Origin: an uncultured Collinsella sp.
GTDB lineage: Bacteria; Actinomycetota; Coriobacteriia; Coriobacteriales; Coriobacteriaceae
Assembly: GCA_958453935.1 (NCBI GenBank)
Contig: CAUDZT010000002.1
Span: forward strand, 1-64,000
DNA: 64,000 nt
Reading direction: 5' to 3'
The notes under the pieces were generated by a model. It saw only the letters and a list, made by a program, of their open reading frames with translations. It was not told the DNA's origin and searched no databases. Shown in pieces: positions 61,574 through 64,000 of this stretch (position 1 is its first letter; each line of letters begins with the position of its first letter). A program made the position numbers and the translations under genes.

Positions 61574-63091
61574 ATGGGAACTTATCATAGTACACGAGGA
61601 CGCACTTTATCGTGCTCAAGTAAGGTGGCAATCCGTACTGGTATCGCTCCCGACGGGGGTTTGTTTGTCTCGGACGAGCTCGGCACCCAGCAGGTCGATA
61701 TCAGCTCGCTTGCAGATAAATCGTACTTTGAAATCGCTCAAGATGTGTTGGGAATGTTACTGAATGATTACACGACCGAAGAAATTTCGGCGTGTGTCGA
61801 CGAAGCATACCGCGGCACGTTCGCGAGCGAAGAGGTTACGCCGCTCGTCAAACTCGATGCCGCACCGGGCGCCGACGCCCCTCAGACCTATGTGATGGAG
61901 CTCTTTGGCGGCCCCACGAGCGCCTTTAAGGACGTCGCCCTGCAGATGCTCCCCCGTCTGATGGCCCGTACCTCTGCCAAGGACGGCGGCGCCGAGCGCA
62001 TCATGATCGTCACCGCCACGTCGGGCGACACGGGCAAGGCCGCACTCGCCGGCTTTGCCGACGCCCCGGGCACGGGTATTACCGTCTTTTATCCCGAGGG
62101 CAAGGTCAGCCGTGTGCAGAATCTGCAGATGTCCACACAGGAGGGCGATAACGTCGCCGTCTGCGGCATCCGCGGCAACTTTGACGACGCCCAGAGTGCC
62201 GTCAAGCGCATCTTTGCCGATAAAGAGCTTGCCAAGCGCCTGGAGGCCGCCGGCACGGTGCTTTCGAGCGCCAACTCCATCAACGTCGGCCGCCTGGTGC
62301 CGCAGGTCGTCTACTACTTTGCCGCCTATGCACAGCTGCTGCGCGCCGGCGCCATCGAGGCAGGCGACGCCGTTGAGTTCTGCGTACCGACCGGCAACTT
62401 TGGCGATATCCTGGCCGGCTACTATGCCAAGCGCATGGGTCTGCCCGTCGCCAAGCTCATCGTCGCGAGCGACAAGAACAACGTGCTTGCCGACTTCCTG
62501 ACCACCGGCGTCTACGACCGCAACCGTCCGTTCTTCACGACCATCTCGCCGTCGATGGACATCCTCATCAGCTCCAACCTGGAGCGCATGCTGTACTTCC
62601 TGTCCGACGGCGACTGCGAGCTCGTTGCCGGCCTTATGGAGCAGCTTGCCCAGACCGGCCGCTACGAGGTGCCCGCCGAGCTGCTGGCCAAGATTCAGGG
62701 CGTCTTTGGCTGCGGCTGGGCCAGCGAGAACGAGGTTCGCGCCGCCATCAAGAGCTGTTGGGATGCGAACGACTACGTGATCGACCCGCACACCGCCTGC
62801 GGCTATCACGTCTTTGAGCAGGTCGCTCCCGCCGAGGGCGCCAAGGCCCGCGTGCTGCTTTCGACCGCCAGCCCCTACAAGTTCCCGCGCGCCTGCTGCG
62901 ATGCCCTGGGCCTCGACGTGCCCGAGGACGATTTTGAGGCTATGCGTGTGCTCGAGCAGGCCACCAACACGGTCGCCCCGACTCAGCTCGCCGAACTCGA
63001 ATCCAAACCCGTCCGCTTCGAAGACGTCTGCGACGTCGACGAGATGACCAGCTACGTCGAGTCTGTAGCAAAACGAATGAGCACCAACTAG
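61574..63091 (+). CDS. thrC: Threonine synthase
   Basis: The 505-residue PLP enzyme makes threonine from O-phosphohomoserine. PLP Lys lies in FGGPTSAFKDVALQMLP, and the phosphate-binding segment in TATSGDTGKAALAGF. It begins TYHSTRG, as long-form threonine synthases do. ATG at 61574 is chosen over the start 15 codons upstream because GAGGAG lies nine bases before it. Divergent from lysC, it is followed by a terminator and thrB. Confidence 0.95.
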   Translation: MGTYHSTRGRTLSCSSKVAIRTGIAPDGGLFVSDELGTQQVDISSLADKSYFEIAQDVLGMLLNDYTTEEISACVDEAYRGTFASEEVTPLVKLDAAPGADAPQTYVMELFGGPTSAFKDVALQMLPRLMARTSAKDGGAERIMIVTATSGDTGKAALAGFADAPGTGITVFYPEGKVSRVQNLQMSTQEGDNVAVCGIRGNFDDAQSAVKRIFADKELAKRLEAAGTVLSSANSINVGRLVPQVVYYFAAYAQLLRAGAIEAGDAVEFCVPTGNFGDILAGYYAKRMGLPVAKLIVASDKNNVLADFLTTGVYDRNRPFFTTISPSMDILISSNLERMLYFLSDGDCELVAGLMEQLAQTGRYEVPAELLAKIQGVFGCGWASENEVRAAIKSCWDANDYVIDPHTACGYHVFEQVAPAEGAKARVLLSTASPYKFPRACCDALGLDVPEDDFEAMRVLEQATNTVAPTQLAELESKPVRFEDVCDVDEMTSYVESVAKRMSTN

Positions 63092-63103
63092 ATCCCTTAT
63101 TAA

Positions 63104-63133
63104 GCGCCGGCGAAAGCCGGCGCACCTTCTTTC
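63104..63133 (+). terminator. Intrinsic terminator after thrC
   Basis: GCGCCGGC-GAAA-GCCGGCGC is followed by ACCTTCTTTC. It has a stable tetraloop. It lies between thrC and thrB, so thrB may need read-through or its own promoter. Confidence 0.75.
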
Positions 63134-63171
63134 ATCAGATAACCCTTGGGATGATGACGAACTGACATGCG

Positions 63172-63277
63172 GGTCTGCCTGTTTAGTTCGTCGCGAGTTC
63201 CGCACGAGCCGGAAAGCACTTAATGTGCTTTCCGAGCGAGCCAGGACTGCCCGAGCAGCGAACTAAACAGGCAGACC
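63172..63277. repeat. 106-bp composite palindrome in the thrB leader
   Basis: Perfect 19-bp arms GGTCTGCCTGTTTAGTTCG (63172-63190) and its complement (63259-63277) flank an inner hairpin GGAAAGCAC-N5-GTGCTTTCC (63211-63233). The right arm ends five bases before the thrB ribosome binding site. Confidence 0.9.
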
Positions 63278-63292
63278 GCCCAGGAGATTCCC

Positions 63293-64000
63293 ATGATCCA
63301 GATCACCGTCCCAGCAACAAGCGCCAACTTGGGCATTGGCTACGATACCCTCGGCATGGCCGTCAGCCTCTACTCGCACTTTACCTTTGAGCGCGCCGAC
63401 AAACTCACCATCACGGGCTGCCCCGAAGAGTTCCAAAACGAGAATAACCTGGTTTACGTCAGCTTTGTCGATGCACTGGCCGCATGGGGCGAGCCGGCCT
63501 TCCCCGTCGCCATCGACATTCAGACTGACGTTCCCGTCGCCCGCGGCCTGGGCTCCAGCTCCACCTGCGTCGTCGCCGGCATTATGGCCGCCGCCGCACT
63601 GACAGGCCACACCGTCGACCGCGCCGAGCTGGTTCGCATTGCCACCGAAGTCGAGGGCCATCCCGATAACGTCGCCCCCGCCATCCTGGGCGGCGCCGTC
63701 TGCTCCTTTACGCCGACCGACTCGCTGCCCCAGTGCCTGCGCTACGAGGTGAGCGATCGCTTACGTTTTATTACCGTGATTCCGCCCTACGAGGTACATA
63801 CGAGCGAGGCGCGCAAAGTCGTGCCGCAGGAGATTCCGCTCTCCACCGCCGTGTGGCAAATGGGCCGCATCGCCGGCATGACGCGCGGCCTGGAGACCGG
63901 CGACCTGGACCTGATTGCCGCCGCCAATGACGACCGCATCCAGGAGCCCTATCGCCGCCGTCTCATCCCCGACTACAACGCCGTGCGCGACACCTGCCTT
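63293..64000 (+). CDS. thrB: Homoserine kinase (C-terminus outside window)
   Basis: The first 236 residues are visible. GHMP kinase motifs: VPATSANLGIGYDTLGMA at the N-terminus, VARGLGSSSTCVVAGIMAA (phosphate loop) near residue 85 and EGHPDNVAPAILGG near residue 120. It phosphorylates homoserine, giving the substrate of ThrC. AGGAG lies six bases before the ATG at 63293. The frame is open at the right edge. Confidence 0.95.
   Translation, partial: MIQITVPATSANLGIGYDTLGMAVSLYSHFTFERADKLTITGCPEEFQNENNLVYVSFVDALAAWGEPAFPVAIDIQTDVPVARGLGSSSTCVVAGIMAAAALTGHTVDRAELVRIATEVEGHPDNVAPAILGGAVCSFTPTDSLPQCLRYEVSDRLRFITVIPPYEVHTSEARKVVPQEIPLSTAVWQMGRIAGMTRGLETGDLDLIAAANDDRIQEPYRRRLIPDYNAVRDTCL

Overview
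The window looks like a chromosome segment of a Gram-positive, GC-rich anaerobe of the class Coriobacteriia, most likely Collinsella (inference from gene content, codon style and the many palindromic intergenic elements; no 16S is present). No rRNA or tRNA gene was found by eye, and there is no prophage or complete insertion sequence.

Layout. 0-10 kb (mostly minus): a zinc-ribbon membrane protein cut by the window edge, a YitT-family protein, an alkaline-shock operon (amaP, DUF2273, asp23), yebC, a large DUF6020-like membrane protein, lgt, a NifU-like Fe-S scaffold, a dCMP deaminase and coaX. 10-14 kb (plus): an OPT-family transporter and a DUF389 protein. 14-21 kb (minus): a 3-hydroxyacyl-CoA dehydrogenase and a 1,593-residue acyl-CoA dehydratase activase cotranscribed with a TetR regulator. 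21-28 kb (minus): a HAD phosphatase, a TetR/MFS pair with visible operators, amt-glnK, and an HD/CmpB pair. 28-35 kb (plus): dxs, a tandem palindrome array, a four-gene glutamate-type ABC importer and a C26 glutamine amidotransferase-like hydrolase. 34.8-38.4 kb (minus, visibly more AT-rich): a 42-residue, six-cysteine peptide gene with its own promoter and a strong ribosome binding site, followed by a partial terminator and an ABC ATPase with two permeases (a LanFEG-like immunity/export layout). A YozG-like HTH plus DUF2975 pair lies just upstream. 38.6-41 kb: an Hpt protein and a GGDEF-REC-HD-GYP signalling protein. 41-52 kb: an alpha/beta hydrolase, a radical SAM protein, map with a SEC-C zinc ribbon, a D-2-hydroxyacid dehydrogenase, a RelB-type antitoxin with a PIN toxin, an M18 aminopeptidase, a choloylglycine-hydrolase-family enzyme, pfkA and a membrane HTH regulator. 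52-58 kb (minus): a MacB-like ABC exporter, an AIM24 protein, a decayed histidine kinase and ogt. 58.8-64 kb: the aspartate-family pathway, asd and lysC (minus) and thrC and thrB (plus, thrB cut by the window end).

Two things stand out. First, the six-cysteine peptide with its ABC transporter is a candidate undescribed RiPP or bacteriocin-like system, with no recognisable modification enzyme beside it. Second, the intergenic space is crowded with palindromes: ten copies of a REP-like hairpin with a conserved GGGACAG core, six of which provide the stop codon of the adjacent gene; a tandem array of alternating inverted 19-mers; two copies of a GTTGCGGTGA hairpin; and several composite palindromes of 100-190 bp whose arms are unrelated to each other.
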